64,000 bases of DNA from CAZWRV01 sp964636325 (GCA_964636325.1 CAZWRV010000025.1:3807-67806); one strand, 5' to 3'. Counted from the first letter of the stretch, positions 33,161 through 41,899 are shown. The notes: generated from the sequence alone by a model not told the origin. Made by a program: numbers and translations.

Positions 33161-34396
33161 TCAATGTCCTCGAGTAGGCGCTCGCCGATCACTGGCCGCC
33201 GGTTTACGCCGGGCGACGACTTCGAATGAGCGTCTCGCTATTGCCAGCTCCTCGTTTGTGGCGACGGCGATGACCTTCACCCGGCTTTCCGGCGCCGAGA
33301 TCAGCCCCGGCAGCCCCTTGAGATTTTCATTCGCGCTGCTGTCCAGTATGATCCCGAACTCCTCCATCCCGGAGCAGACAGCCCAGCGGACATGCGGCAT
33401 GGTCTCGCCGATGGTGTCGGTGAAGATTACCGCGTCGGCCCTCCCGACCGTCGTCAGGTACGCGCCGAGATATTTTTTGATCCTCCAGAGATAGACTTCG
33501 AGCGTACTGTCCGGATCGGCATTCCTCCCTCTGGCGGCGATGATGTCCCTTATGTCGGCCGACTTCCCCGAGAGTCCGAGGACACCGCTTCTGTTGTTGA
33601 GAGTCTTCTCCACGGAGTCGGCGTCGCCGAGATTGTGCGCGAGCATGTTGAGCGCGATCGCCGGGTCGAGGTCGCCGCTCCGTGTGCTCATCACCAGGCC
33701 TTGCAGCGGCGAGAAGCCCATGGTGTTGTCGATCGAGCGCCCGCCCTTGATGGCGCAGAGGCTTGCGCCGCCGCTCCCAAGATGGCAGCTGACCGCGTTC
33801 AGCCTGCGCATCGGTATGTCAATAAACTTCGCCGCCTCCTCCGCGACGAACTGATGGCTGGTGCCGTGGAATCCGTATTTCCTGATGCCGAACTTTTCCG
33901 CCGTGCCGGCCGGGATGGCGTAGGTTCTTGCATGTTCGGGGATTGTGGAATGGAAGGCCGTGTCGAAGACCGCCACCTGGGGGAGATCCGGATAGAGCTT
34001 GGTGCAGGCATGGATTAGCTCCATCGCCGGCGGATTATGGATGGGGGCGAGCTCCTTGACCGATTCCAGGTCCTCCACCGCCTTCCTCGACAGCAGAGTC
34101 GGCGAGTTGAAGACGGCGCCTCCATGGACCACCCTGTGCGCGGCGGCGTCGGGCGTAATGTCCGCCTGGGAGGAAATAATTTTCATGACTTCGTTGAACG
34201 CCTCGAAATGGTTGCGCATGGGAATCTTGATCGTCGAAGCGCTGCCGCCGCGCCCCCGGTGGAATATCGCCGACGGTTCGGCTGTGGCCGGGCCGACCCG
34301 CTGCGCCTCTCCGCCGGCGAGCTCCTTCTCCTCCGGCATCGAGAGTATCCTGTATTTCAGCGATGAGCTTCCGCAGTTGAACACTATTATGTTCAT
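33161..34396 (-). CDS. ackA: Acetate kinase
   Basis: 411 residues. All family motifs are present: FNCGSSSLKYRI, HRVVHGG, AVFDTAFHSTIP, KYGFHGTSHQFV, CHLGSGGASLCA and MSTRSGDLDPAIAL. It interconverts acetate + ATP and acetyl phosphate + ADP. It lies between the M20 hydrolase (13-bp gap) and the degenerate paralogue, under an apparent sigma-54 promoter. No phosphotransacetylase is in the operon. The gene ends within a paralogue-facing gap of ~100 bp. Confidence 0.95.
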   Translation of the reverse strand: MNIIVFNCGSSSLKYRILSMPEEKELAGGEAQRVGPATAEPSAIFHRGRGGSASTIKIPMRNHFEAFNEVMKIISSQADITPDAAAHRVVHGGAVFNSPTLLSRKAVEDLESVKELAPIHNPPAMELIHACTKLYPDLPQVAVFDTAFHSTIPEHARTYAIPAGTAEKFGIRKYGFHGTSHQFVAEEAAKFIDIPMRRLNAVSCHLGSGGASLCAIKGGRSIDNTMGFSPLQGLVMSTRSGDLDPAIALNMLAHNLGDADSVEKTLNNRSGVLGLSGKSADIRDIIAARGRNADPDSTLEVYLWRIKKYLGAYLTTVGRADAVIFTDTIGETMPHVRWAVCSGMEEFGIILDSSANENLKGLPGLISAPESRVKVIAVATNEELAIARRSFEVVARRKPAASDRRAPTRGH

Positions 34397-34409
34397 TGGT
34401 CACGCCCCT

Positions 34410-35651
34410 TCAGATTTCGTCGGATGTCCAGCCGCAGACCGGTATTCCGACAAGGCTGTGCGCTATCGACGCGGTCCCGAGCGCCGCGGCGAATATCTTC
34501 CCCGCCTCGACGTATTCGTCGGCGGAATGGGCCTGGTCCTCCGAGCCGGGGCCGTAGCCGACCACCGGGATATTGTAGACTTCCGTGATGACGCTTCCCG
34601 CCGTGCCCATGCCGAGCCTTCCGAGCCTCCACCGGCCCATCCGGACCTCGCAGTCCATCGCGGCCAACGCCTGCCGTGCCCTGAGGACAAGCGGGCTGAA
34701 CGGATCCGTGCTCCATGCATTGGTGATGCTGCGGACCACTGTTCTCCTGCCGGTGTAGAGCTTCTGGGTCTCCTCGACGACTTCGACGCTGACGCAGCCG
34801 GAGTCGGCCGGCTTGGCCAGCATGCAAGCCTCCTGCCTGAGCCATCCTGTGGCAGACTCCGCAGTCTCGCCGCCCCTGAGGCGCTTCGATATCCTGATGT
34901 CGGCGCTCCTCAGTCCTCCACGCTCGAGGAATTCCGGCGAGCCGACGTTCATCTCCTCCGAGGGCTGAGCTGGAGATTCCGCCCCGGAAAGCCTGGCGCC
35001 GTAAATCCGCCTCAGGCTCGCCGCCATCCTCGCAGCGGCGTCGCCGATCAGGAAGGGGCTCGGGCCCTCGATGTGGATGTTCATCTCCACCCAGCCGTCA
35101 TGGCCGAGGTAGAGCCCCAGATCCGTAGGTTCGCCGAGGACGACATAGTCCGGCATGCAGCCCATCCCGGGGAGCGTGCCCGAAAGAAGCCCCCTCAGCC
35201 CCACGCTCCGTCCGTTCTCCTCCGCGACCGTCGCAGCGACAACCAGAGTGCCCCTGAACGGCAGCAGCGACTTCTTCAGGAGCGCCCCCGCGTATATCTG
35301 CGCCGCGGTTCCCCCCTTGCAGTCCGAGGCTCCGGCACCGTAGATCCTCCCGCCTTCCGCCGCGCCCGAATACGCGCCCTTCGTCCACGCCTTGCCCTCC
35401 GGCGAAACCGTGTCAAGGTGGCTGCAGAGGAGCAGGACGGGCTTCGCTTCCCTGCCGAAGATTATCCCGGCCACGTTCCCGTTGCCGTCGCGGAAAACCT
35501 TGTCGTAGCCGAGCGCCAGCATCTCCTTCTCCACCGCCTCCGCCGCCTTGCCCTCGTCCAGGCTCACGCTCGGAATCCGTATGAGACCGCTGGCGAACCC
35601 GGCCATCCTTTCCCTGAGCCCTTCGGCCCTGCCTCTGATCAGGTCGTACAT
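34410..35651 (-). CDS. M20-family metallohydrolase (YgeY/ArgE-DapE type)
   Basis: 413 residues. SHLDTV and GAGASDCKGG supply the first metal ligands, AEENGRS the catalytic Glu pair, GEPTDL and AHSADEYV the rest of the bimetal site. The family removes acyl or carbamoyl groups from amino acids and relatives. The specific substrate is not evident; the LYLGHDGWVEMNIHIEG stretch suits the YgeY branch. It is the first gene of a three-gene operon with acetate kinase, suggesting acetate (or another short acyl group) released here could be handled by AckA. Confidence 0.8.
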   Translation of the reverse strand: MYDLIRGRAEGLRERMAGFASGLIRIPSVSLDEGKAAEAVEKEMLALGYDKVFRDGNGNVAGIIFGREAKPVLLLCSHLDTVSPEGKAWTKGAYSGAAEGGRIYGAGASDCKGGTAAQIYAGALLKKSLLPFRGTLVVAATVAEENGRSVGLRGLLSGTLPGMGCMPDYVVLGEPTDLGLYLGHDGWVEMNIHIEGPSPFLIGDAAARMAASLRRIYGARLSGAESPAQPSEEMNVGSPEFLERGGLRSADIRISKRLRGGETAESATGWLRQEACMLAKPADSGCVSVEVVEETQKLYTGRRTVVRSITNAWSTDPFSPLVLRARQALAAMDCEVRMGRWRLGRLGMGTAGSVITEVYNIPVVGYGPGSEDQAHSADEYVEAGKIFAAALGTASIAHSLVGIPVCGWTSDEI

Positions 35652-35687
35652 GACTGCCTCCTTCTGTCTGTTTTTGAATTTGATATC

Positions 35688-35703
35688 TGCAATAGATGTG
35701 CCA
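35688..35703 (-). promoter_or_regulatory. Sigma-54 (-24/-12) promoter of the M20-ackA operon
   Basis: On the minus strand TGGCAC-ATCTA-TTGCA, a match to the TGGCAC-N5-TTGC consensus at every position. The start of transcription would be ~12 nt beyond, leaving ~25 nt to the M20 start. The divergent neighbour is a sigma-54 activator. Confidence 0.75.
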
Positions 35704-35773
35704 CGGCGATATGGTTACGCATAAGACTATAGCAATCAATAAGATATAAATATAAGCCGGCATGTTGAAATTC

Positions 35774-35826
35774 TTTCATGATGGATTATGTTTATCATTG
35801 TGAAATACAATCTTATCATTATGAAA
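35774..35826. promoter_or_regulatory. Repeated upstream activator-type sites
   Basis: TTATCATTGTGAAA (35792-35805) and TTATCATTATGAAA (35813-35826) are spaced exactly 21 bp (two helical turns). An inverted weaker copy, TTTCATGATGGATTA, starts at 35774. They lie ~70-130 bp upstream of the sigma-54 promoter, the normal enhancer distance, and just before the activator's own start. Confidence 0.5.
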
Positions 35827-35834
35827 GATATTTT

Positions 35835-37466
35835 ATGAAGGCGGAAGACCTGAGGATCGAGGAGCTGGTTTCGTTCTCGGACGGGGCGCTGAGCCTGAAG
35901 GGCAGGCGGCTGATAATCCACGACATGCACGCGTTCGGCCAGTTCAGGCGGGATCTGATAGGCATGGTCAACCTTGGATACGCGAGGAAGGCGCTGACCC
36001 GCTTCGGCTACTACTGGGGATATGCGGACGCCTCGGCGATGAAGCGCATCTTCGACTGGAAGCGGACATCCGACCTGCTGCAGGCGTGCGCCAGGCTCCA
36101 GGGCATCCAGGGCGTGGCCAGGACGCGCCTGAAGATATCGGAGCTCGACGAGCCGGCGACGAGGTGTTCGGCGGAGATATACTGGCACGGCTCCGGCGAG
36201 GCGGAGGAGCATGTGGAGGAGTTCGGCAAGACCGACCATCCGGTCTGCTGGACCCTCTGCGGATACGCGAGCGGATATTTCTCGCGGTGCCTGGGGGCAC
36301 AGTTCTACTTCATCGAGAGGAGCTGCGCCGCCGTCGGCGGGAACGCATGCATGGCCGAGGGGAGGGACAAGGCTTCATGGGGCGGGGAGATCGGGCCGTT
36401 CCTGGACTACTTCGAGATCGACGACATTTGGAAGAAGGTCGCGGCGCTGAGCGCGGAGCTCAGGAGGAAGGACCGCGAGATCGAAAGGCACAAGCGGCAG
36501 ATCGCGGACTCCGCCGCCACCGCGAAGGGGATGGTCGAGGTCAGGAGCGCGTCCTTCCGCAAGGTCATCGAGACCGCCTCCAGGGTCGCGCGGTTCGACA
36601 CGTCCGTGCTCATAACCGGAGAGAGCGGAACTGGAAAGGAAGTCCTGTCGAGGCATATCCACGACATTTCGGCCAGGGCGGGGCGGAAATTCGTCGCCAT
36701 CAACTGCGGAGCGCTTCCGGAGTCCCTCCTCGAGGCGGAGCTCTTCGGATACAAGGCCGGATCGTTCACCGGCGCGTCCAAGGACAGGGACGGGCTTTTC
36801 GCCGAGGCCGACGGCGGCACGATCCTCCTCGACGAGATCGGGGACGTCTCGCAGAACATGCAGATAAAGCTCCTCCGCGTCCTCCAGCAGAGGGAGATAC
36901 TCAGGATAGGGGAAAATACGCCGAGGAAGATAAACGTCCGCATCATCGCGGCCACCAACAGGGACCTTAAGCGCGCGGTCGAGGAGGGCGCGTTCCGCGA
37001 GGACCTATACTACAGGCTCGCGGTCGTAAACATAGAAATTCCGCCGCTCCGCGAAAGGCGCGATGACATCGTCCCGCTCGCCCGGCACTTCGTGGAAAGA
37101 TATTCGAGGAAGCTTAAGATCCCTTCGCTGAAGCTTGATCCGGGCTGCATCTCCTGCCTAGAAAGCTACGCCTGGCCGGGTAACGTCCGCGAACTAGAGA
37201 ACGCGATCGAGCATGCGTCGGTGTTCTCCAACGACGGCATCATCCTGCCGCAGAACCTTCCCGGGAGCGTCCGAAGCGGGAAGGATGCTCCCGCATTGCC
37301 CGCCAACGCCGGGACGCTCCCGCTGGAAGAACTTGAAAGGATGCACATCGCAAATGTCCTGAAGGCCGCCGGCGGCAACAAGTCAAAGGCCGCCAAAATG
37401 CTCGGCATCGGTGCCGCCACCCTCTGGAGGAAGCTCAAAGCTGCCCCTCGGGTAAATATTCAGTGA
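35835..37466 (+). CDS. Sigma-54-dependent activator with V4R sensor domain
   Basis: 543 residues. An XylR-N/V4R-type sensor (~1-200; V4R around FFIERSCAAVGGNACMAEG-like FIERSCAAVGGNACMAEG), a short coiled linker, an AAA+ domain with GESGTGKE (Walker A), GYKAGSFTGA (sigma-54 contact loop, usual form GAFTGA), GGTILLDEIGD (Walker B), and a C-terminal Fis-type HTH (GGNKSKAAKMLGIGAATLWR). XylR/DmpR-class proteins bind small, often aromatic, effectors. Its last residues (VNIQ) and stop lie in the left arm of a palindromic repeat. ATG 35835 starts MKAEDLRIEEL; an earlier ATG exists. Confidence 0.9.
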   Translation: MKAEDLRIEELVSFSDGALSLKGRRLIIHDMHAFGQFRRDLIGMVNLGYARKALTRFGYYWGYADASAMKRIFDWKRTSDLLQACARLQGIQGVARTRLKISELDEPATRCSAEIYWHGSGEAEEHVEEFGKTDHPVCWTLCGYASGYFSRCLGAQFYFIERSCAAVGGNACMAEGRDKASWGGEIGPFLDYFEIDDIWKKVAALSAELRRKDREIERHKRQIADSAATAKGMVEVRSASFRKVIETASRVARFDTSVLITGESGTGKEVLSRHIHDISARAGRKFVAINCGALPESLLEAELFGYKAGSFTGASKDRDGLFAEADGGTILLDEIGDVSQNMQIKLLRVLQQREILRIGENTPRKINVRIIAATNRDLKRAVEEGAFREDLYYRLAVVNIEIPPLRERRDDIVPLARHFVERYSRKLKIPSLKLDPGCISCLESYAWPGNVRELENAIEHASVFSNDGIILPQNLPGSVRSGKDAPALPANAGTLPLEELERMHIANVLKAAGGNKSKAAKMLGIGAATLWRKLKAAPRVNIQ

Positions 37467-37470
37467 ACTG
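37451..37470. repeat. Half copy of the ATGGCGTAG-loop palindrome
   Basis: GGTAAATATTCAGTGAACTG matches the left arm of the copy at 56310, then diverges. It forms the end of the activator gene and its TGA stop. Confidence 0.5.
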
Positions 37471-37553
37471 CGCCTTCATAGATGGAATTCCTGCCATTTG
37501 TTGCTCCTGATAGTGTTGAGATTCCCAAAACGGCCGCCGCTGAAAATATTTTC

Positions 37554-37581
37554 TTGACAAAGTCCGCATCCGCGTTATTTT
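37554..37581 (+). promoter_or_regulatory. Sigma-70-type promoter of the EIIA-Ehr operon
   Basis: TTGACA (37554-37559) and TATTTT (37576-37581), 16-bp spacing, with only 9 nt to the ATG at 37591. As at uxaE, transcription would begin at or beside the start codon. Confidence 0.5.
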
Positions 37582-37590
37582 CCGGGACTC

Positions 37591-38331
37591 ATGAAGAACA
37601 GGATTCCCGCCAGCAGAAACTCGCATCTTGGCGTCCGCGAACTCTGCGATCTGATGAACGTCTCCGAGAAGACGGTCTACCATTGGATCAAGGACGAGGA
37701 GCTTCCGGCCGTCAAGGTCAACGAGCAGTACCGCTTCAACCGCACCGAGCTTCTCGAATGGGCGATTGCGCGGAGGATTGACGTGTCCTCCGGGCTTTTC
37801 GACGGGCACGGCGGCGGAAGCGTGCCGTTGCCGGGGCTCGCCGACGCGTTGAAGGCGGGCGGAGTGAACTATGGGGTCGATGCCGCGGACAAGAGGGCCG
37901 CGCTGAAGTCAGCCATATCGCTCATGCCCCTGCCTGAGAACGCCGACAGGGGATTCCTGCTGGACGTCTTCCTGGCGCGCGAGTCGCTGGGCTCCACTGG
38001 CATCGGCGACGGAATCGCCATACCGCATGTGCGCAACCCCGTCGTGATGCGGATACAGGGGCCGATGGTGACATTGTGCTTCCTCAAGAACGGCATAGAG
38101 TTCGGTTCGATAGACGGGAAGCCGGTCCATACAATCTTCACAATGATGAGCCCGTCGGTGACGGCTCATCTCAACATACTTTCAAAGCTCACGTTCGCGC
38201 TCCGGAACAAGGTCTTCGCCGATGCGATAGCCCGCAGGGCTGCGCAGGACGAGATATACCGCGGGGCGCAGGAAGCGGACAAGACCATGAAAAGCCGTGC
38301 CGCCCATACGGAGGGAGCAGGCGGCATGTGA
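37591..38331 (+). CDS. HTH-EIIA protein: excisionase-type HTH fused to PTS fructose/nitrogen-type EIIA
   Basis: 246 residues. Residues ~12-65 are a MerR/Xis-type helix-turn-helix (GVRELCDLMNVSEKTVYHWI). Residues ~90-235 are a PTS EIIA type-2 domain: STGIGDGIAIPH places the phosphorylatable His. Similar proteins sense PTS phosphorylation or bind DNA; no EIIB/EIIC is nearby, so this is probably regulatory. Its last codons overlap the start of the next gene (GTG 38328), coupling it to the Ehr complex. Confidence 0.82.
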   Translation: MKNRIPASRNSHLGVRELCDLMNVSEKTVYHWIKDEELPAVKVNEQYRFNRTELLEWAIARRIDVSSGLFDGHGGGSVPLPGLADALKAGGVNYGVDAADKRAALKSAISLMPLPENADRGFLLDVFLARESLGSTGIGDGIAIPHVRNPVVMRIQGPMVTLCFLKNGIEFGSIDGKPVHTIFTMMSPSVTAHLNILSKLTFALRNKVFADAIARRAAQDEIYRGAQEADKTMKSRAAHTEGAGGM

Positions 38332-40334
38332 TCTGGCTTCTGGCATCGCTGCTGACTTTTTGCGCGGGGGCTTTCTTGTGCCTTGCCGCGGCGGGACGGC
38401 CTTCCTTCTCCCGCGTCGTCGGCCCTTCCGTGGCCGTCGCCGGCGCGGTCTTCGGACTGTTCGCGGCCGCATATGTCCTGACGGACTCCTGCCCCGTTGA
38501 AATCTCCCTTCCCTGGAGCATGCCTTACGGCGCGTTCAGGATCCGCATGGATTCCATTTCCTCGGTCTTTGCGGCCCCGCTGCTGCTGATCCCGGCGCTG
38601 GCGGCGGTCTACGGCGTCGAATATCTCAAGCCGTCCGAGCGGAGCAAGGATCCGGCCTTCTCATGGTTCTTCTTCAACATGCTGACGGGGACGATGCTGC
38701 TTGTCGTCGTAGCGCGGAACGCGATGCTCTTCCTGATCGCCTGGGAGCTGATGTCCCTGTCGTCCTTCTTCCTGGTGATGCATGACAGCGAAAAGGAGGA
38801 GGTGCGCAAGGCCGGATGGACATACCTTGTCGCGGCGCATATAGGCACGGTGTTCCTCTTCGCGCTTTTCATACTGCTCGGGCGCCGATGCGGGACTTTG
38901 GATTTCGACGGATTCATCCTGTCCGGCGCGCCGTCCGGCTTTACTGCGGCAGTCTTCCTGCTGGCGCTCGCCGGATTCGGCGTGAAGGCCGGATTCGTCC
39001 CCCTCCACGTCTGGCTGCCCGAGGCTCACCCCGCGGCCCCGTCGCATGTCTCGGCGGTCATGAGCGGCGTCATGATCAAGACGGGAATCTACGGGATAGT
39101 GCGGACGCTCACTTTCTGCGGCGCGCCGCCGCCGTGGTGGGGCTGGTTGATAGTGGCTGTCGGCGCATCGTCAGGGATACTCGGCGTTCTGTTCGCGCTC
39201 GCGCAGCACGACATCAAGCGGCTGCTCGCTTACCACAGCGTGGAGAACATCGGAATAATAGCGCTCGGCCTGGGCGTGGGTATGCTCGGCACAAGCTTCG
39301 GCAATCCGGCGATGGCGTTCCTCGGCTACTCGGGCGCGCTCCTCCATGTGATCAACCATGCCGTATTCAAGAGCCTCCTCTTCCTCGGCGCAGGCTCGGT
39401 CGTCCATGCCACGGGCACCCGCGACATCGAACACCTCGGCGGGCTGATGAAGCGGATGCCGGCGACGGGAATATATTTCATCGTCGGCTCCGTCGCTATT
39501 TGCGGGCTTCCCCCGCTCAACGGATTCGTAAGCGAATTCCTCATCTATCTCGCCTCACTCCAGATATTTTCAGGAAGTTGCAGGCCGCACGGGGGGCTTG
39601 CCGCGGCCGGGATTGTCGCAATATGCTCCCTTGCCCTCATCGGCGGCCTGGCGGCCGCGTGCTTCGCCAAGGCGGTCGGAGTGATATTCCTCGGGGAGCC
39701 GCGCAGCCCGCATGCGGAGCACGCGCACGAGGCGGGCGCCGGAATGCGGAGGCCGATGGCCATCCTTGCAACTCTATGCTTCGTCATCGGACTCGGCGGC
39801 CCACTCATAATTGTTTTCATAAGCCCCGCCGCCAGGCAGATGATGGATTTCTCGCAGGCAGGCCTTGCCGCAGTCGCGGCCGGGAAGACCGCATGGATAA
39901 CCGGCGTCCTGTGGTGCGTCGCAGGTTCCTCGACCGCGGTCATCCTCCTGGGCGGACTTCTTTTCGCGTTCAGAGCCTGGCTCCTGTCCGGAAGATCCGT
40001 AAGAACCGCTGTCACATGGGACTGCGGATATGCGGCTCCCACCCCGCGGATGCAGTATTCCGCCTCCTCGTTCGCCGATCCGCTGCTGCGGCTTTTCCGC
40101 CTCCTGCTGAGAACGAGGCGTCGCTTCACCCCGCCCTCAGGGCTTTTCCCGTCATCCTCGTCGTTCTCGACCGACACGCCGGACGTATACAGCGAAGGGC
40201 TCTACCGCCCTTTCTTCATGATGATCGACGATTTCATGTCGCGCTTCAGATGGCTGCAGCACGGCAGGCTTAACCTATATATCCTTTGTATCATACTTGC
40301 GCTTCTTGCGCTGCTGGCATGGAAGCTGAGGTGA
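38328..40334 (+). CDS. Ehr/Hyf complex antiporter-like membrane subunit (HyfB/NuoL-type)
   Basis: 668 residues with about 16 predicted membrane helices. Antiporter-like features are present: the proton-channel motif LLAYHSVENIGIIALGLG and HVWLPEAHPAAPSHVSA. The last ~150 residues include the lateral extension and a CGYAAPTPRMQYSASSF-type tail found in Hyf/Hyc subunits. GTG 38328 is the start; GGAG lies upstream and the codon overlaps the EIIA gene's stop. It is expected to move protons or Na+ as part of the membrane arm. Confidence 0.87.
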   Translation: MIWLLASLLTFCAGAFLCLAAAGRPSFSRVVGPSVAVAGAVFGLFAAAYVLTDSCPVEISLPWSMPYGAFRIRMDSISSVFAAPLLLIPALAAVYGVEYLKPSERSKDPAFSWFFFNMLTGTMLLVVVARNAMLFLIAWELMSLSSFFLVMHDSEKEEVRKAGWTYLVAAHIGTVFLFALFILLGRRCGTLDFDGFILSGAPSGFTAAVFLLALAGFGVKAGFVPLHVWLPEAHPAAPSHVSAVMSGVMIKTGIYGIVRTLTFCGAPPPWWGWLIVAVGASSGILGVLFALAQHDIKRLLAYHSVENIGIIALGLGVGMLGTSFGNPAMAFLGYSGALLHVINHAVFKSLLFLGAGSVVHATGTRDIEHLGGLMKRMPATGIYFIVGSVAICGLPPLNGFVSEFLIYLASLQIFSGSCRPHGGLAAAGIVAICSLALIGGLAAACFAKAVGVIFLGEPRSPHAEHAHEAGAGMRRPMAILATLCFVIGLGGPLIIVFISPAARQMMDFSQAGLAAVAAGKTAWITGVLWCVAGSSTAVILLGGLLFAFRAWLLSGRSVRTAVTWDCGYAAPTPRMQYSASSFADPLLRLFRLLLRTRRRFTPPSGLFPSSSSFSTDTPDVYSEGLYRPFFMMIDDFMSRFRWLQHGRLNLYILCIILALLALLAWKLR

Positions 40335-40337
40335 GAG

Positions 40338-41258
40338 ATGCAACTTGAATCAGCCGTTTCAATCCTGGCCGGACTTATGCTCGCGCCGCTGATGCCGGGG
40401 ATCATCAACCGGACAAAGGCGGTGTTCGCAGGCCGGCGCGGCGCGCCGCTCCTGCAGGCATACTACGACATCTTCAAGCTGCTGCGCAAGGGCGCGGTCT
40501 ACAGCCGCACCACGAGCTGGGTCTTCCGCGCGGCCCCTTGCGCCGGCCTCGCATGCCTCCTAGTCGCGTTCGCATTCATGCCGGCATATGGCAGCTCTCC
40601 GGCGCTCGAGTTTTCCGGCGACCTGATCGTCTTCATCTACTGCCTCGGCCTGATGCGCTTCATGACCGTCGCGGCCGCGCTCGACACCGGTTCGAGCTTC
40701 GAGGGGATGGGCGCGAGCAGGGAGGTCCAGTTCTCGGCGCTCGGGGAGCCGGTTCTCATCCTTTCCCTGGCCAGCGTCGCGTTCCTGACCGGCCAGGCAT
40801 CGCTGTCCGGAATTTTCGGAACGCTCATCCCCTCGGCCTGGCATGCCGCCGGGCCCGTCCTCGTCCTTGTCTCCGTCGCGCTGTTCATAGTCTTCCTCGC
40901 CGAGAACGCGCGCATCCCTGTGGACGATCCGAACACCCACCTGGAACTTACGATGATCCACGAGGTGATGATACTCGACTACAGCGGGCCGGACCTCGCC
41001 TTCGTCCTCTACGGCGCATCCCTTAAGCTCTGGCTCCTCGGCGCGATGATTGTGAATCTCCTTCTTTCGGCCTTCGGAACAGGCCATGCGGCGGGGATTA
41101 TGTTTTTCATCGTCGGCATGTTTCTACTGGCTGTCGCCGTAGGAGTGGTTGAGTCCGCGATGGCGCGGCTGAGCCTGCTCAGGGTGCCTCAGCTCCTGGC
41201 CGGCGCCGGCGCGCTGTCAGTGCTGGCGTTCATACTTGTTATGAGGTTTATTTCATGA
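40338..41258 (+). CDS. Ehr/Hyf complex NuoH-like membrane subunit (HyfC-type)
   Basis: 306 residues, about eight membrane helices. PLMPGIINRTKAVFAGRRGA matches the conserved N-terminus; LLQAYYDIFKLLRKGAVYS the quinone/peripheral-arm contact loop; ENARIPVDDPNTHLELTMIH the conserved loop of NuoH/HyfC proteins. It connects the membrane arm to the hydrophilic module. It begins 3 bp after the previous gene and overlaps the next by ATGA. Confidence 0.9.
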   Translation: MQLESAVSILAGLMLAPLMPGIINRTKAVFAGRRGAPLLQAYYDIFKLLRKGAVYSRTTSWVFRAAPCAGLACLLVAFAFMPAYGSSPALEFSGDLIVFIYCLGLMRFMTVAAALDTGSSFEGMGASREVQFSALGEPVLILSLASVAFLTGQASLSGIFGTLIPSAWHAAGPVLVLVSVALFIVFLAENARIPVDDPNTHLELTMIHEVMILDYSGPDLAFVLYGASLKLWLLGAMIVNLLLSAFGTGHAAGIMFFIVGMFLLAVAVGVVESAMARLSLLRVPQLLAGAGALSVLAFILVMRFIS

Positions 41259-41899
41259 CTGCCGCGTTGAATGCAATACTCGTTCTTCTCATCCTGGCAT
41301 GCTTCCTCCTGCTCGGGTCGAGCCGGATCGGCTCGTGCATCCGCGCCTGCGCGTTCCAAGGCATGATCGCGGGCCTGCTGCCGCTGGCGATGGGCGGCGC
41401 GGACCTCACCTTGCGGACGGCGCTCATCGGGGCCGCGATAATCGCGCTGAAGGGCTTTGTCTTCCCGAAACTTCTCTTCCGCGCGATCCGCGAGTCGGAC
41501 GCCAGCCAGGAGGTCCGCCCATACGTCGGCTATCTCACGTCGATCCTTTTCGGAGTGCTCTCCCTCATCGCGTCGTTCTGGCTGGACGGCAGGCTGAAGC
41601 TGCCGGCGCATTCGTCCTCCAATCTTCTCGTCCCTGTCGCGCTCTCGATGATGATGACAGGCCTCTTCCTCATCGTCGCGCGGCGCACCGCTATCAACCA
41701 GGTGATCGGCTATCTCGTCCTCGAAAACGGAATCTACGTCTTCGGCCTGGCCATCGTCAGCGAGATACCGGCGCTCATCGAGCTGGGCGTCCTCATGGAC
41801 ATGTTCGTGGCCGTCTTTGTCATGGGCATCGCGATATACCGCATCAACATGGAATTCGACCACATCGACTCTGAAAGGCTTGACAGCTTGAAGGGCTGA
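41255..41899 (+). CDS. Ehr/Hyf complex membrane subunit (HyfE-type)
   Basis: 214 residues, about six membrane helices. LLGSSRIGSCIRACAFQGMI and YLVLENGIYVFGLAI resemble the HyfE/NuoK-like family. It overlaps its upstream neighbour by 4 bp at ATGA. Its role is probably structural or in the membrane channel, as for NuoK. Confidence 0.85.
   Translation: MTAALNAILVLLILACFLLLGSSRIGSCIRACAFQGMIAGLLPLAMGGADLTLRTALIGAAIIALKGFVFPKLLFRAIRESDASQEVRPYVGYLTSILFGVLSLIASFWLDGRLKLPAHSSSNLLVPVALSMMMTGLFLIVARRTAINQVIGYLVLENGIYVFGLAIVSEIPALIELGVLMDMFVAVFVMGIAIYRINMEFDHIDSERLDSLKG

Noticed and set aside
33999..35732. A 577-codon plus-strand frame opposite ackA and the M20 gene
   Set aside because: Antisense to two clear enzymes; composition is not protein-like.
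38816..40273. A 485-codon frame inside the first Ehr membrane subunit
   Set aside because: Arg/His-rich shadow of a hydrophobic membrane protein in another frame.
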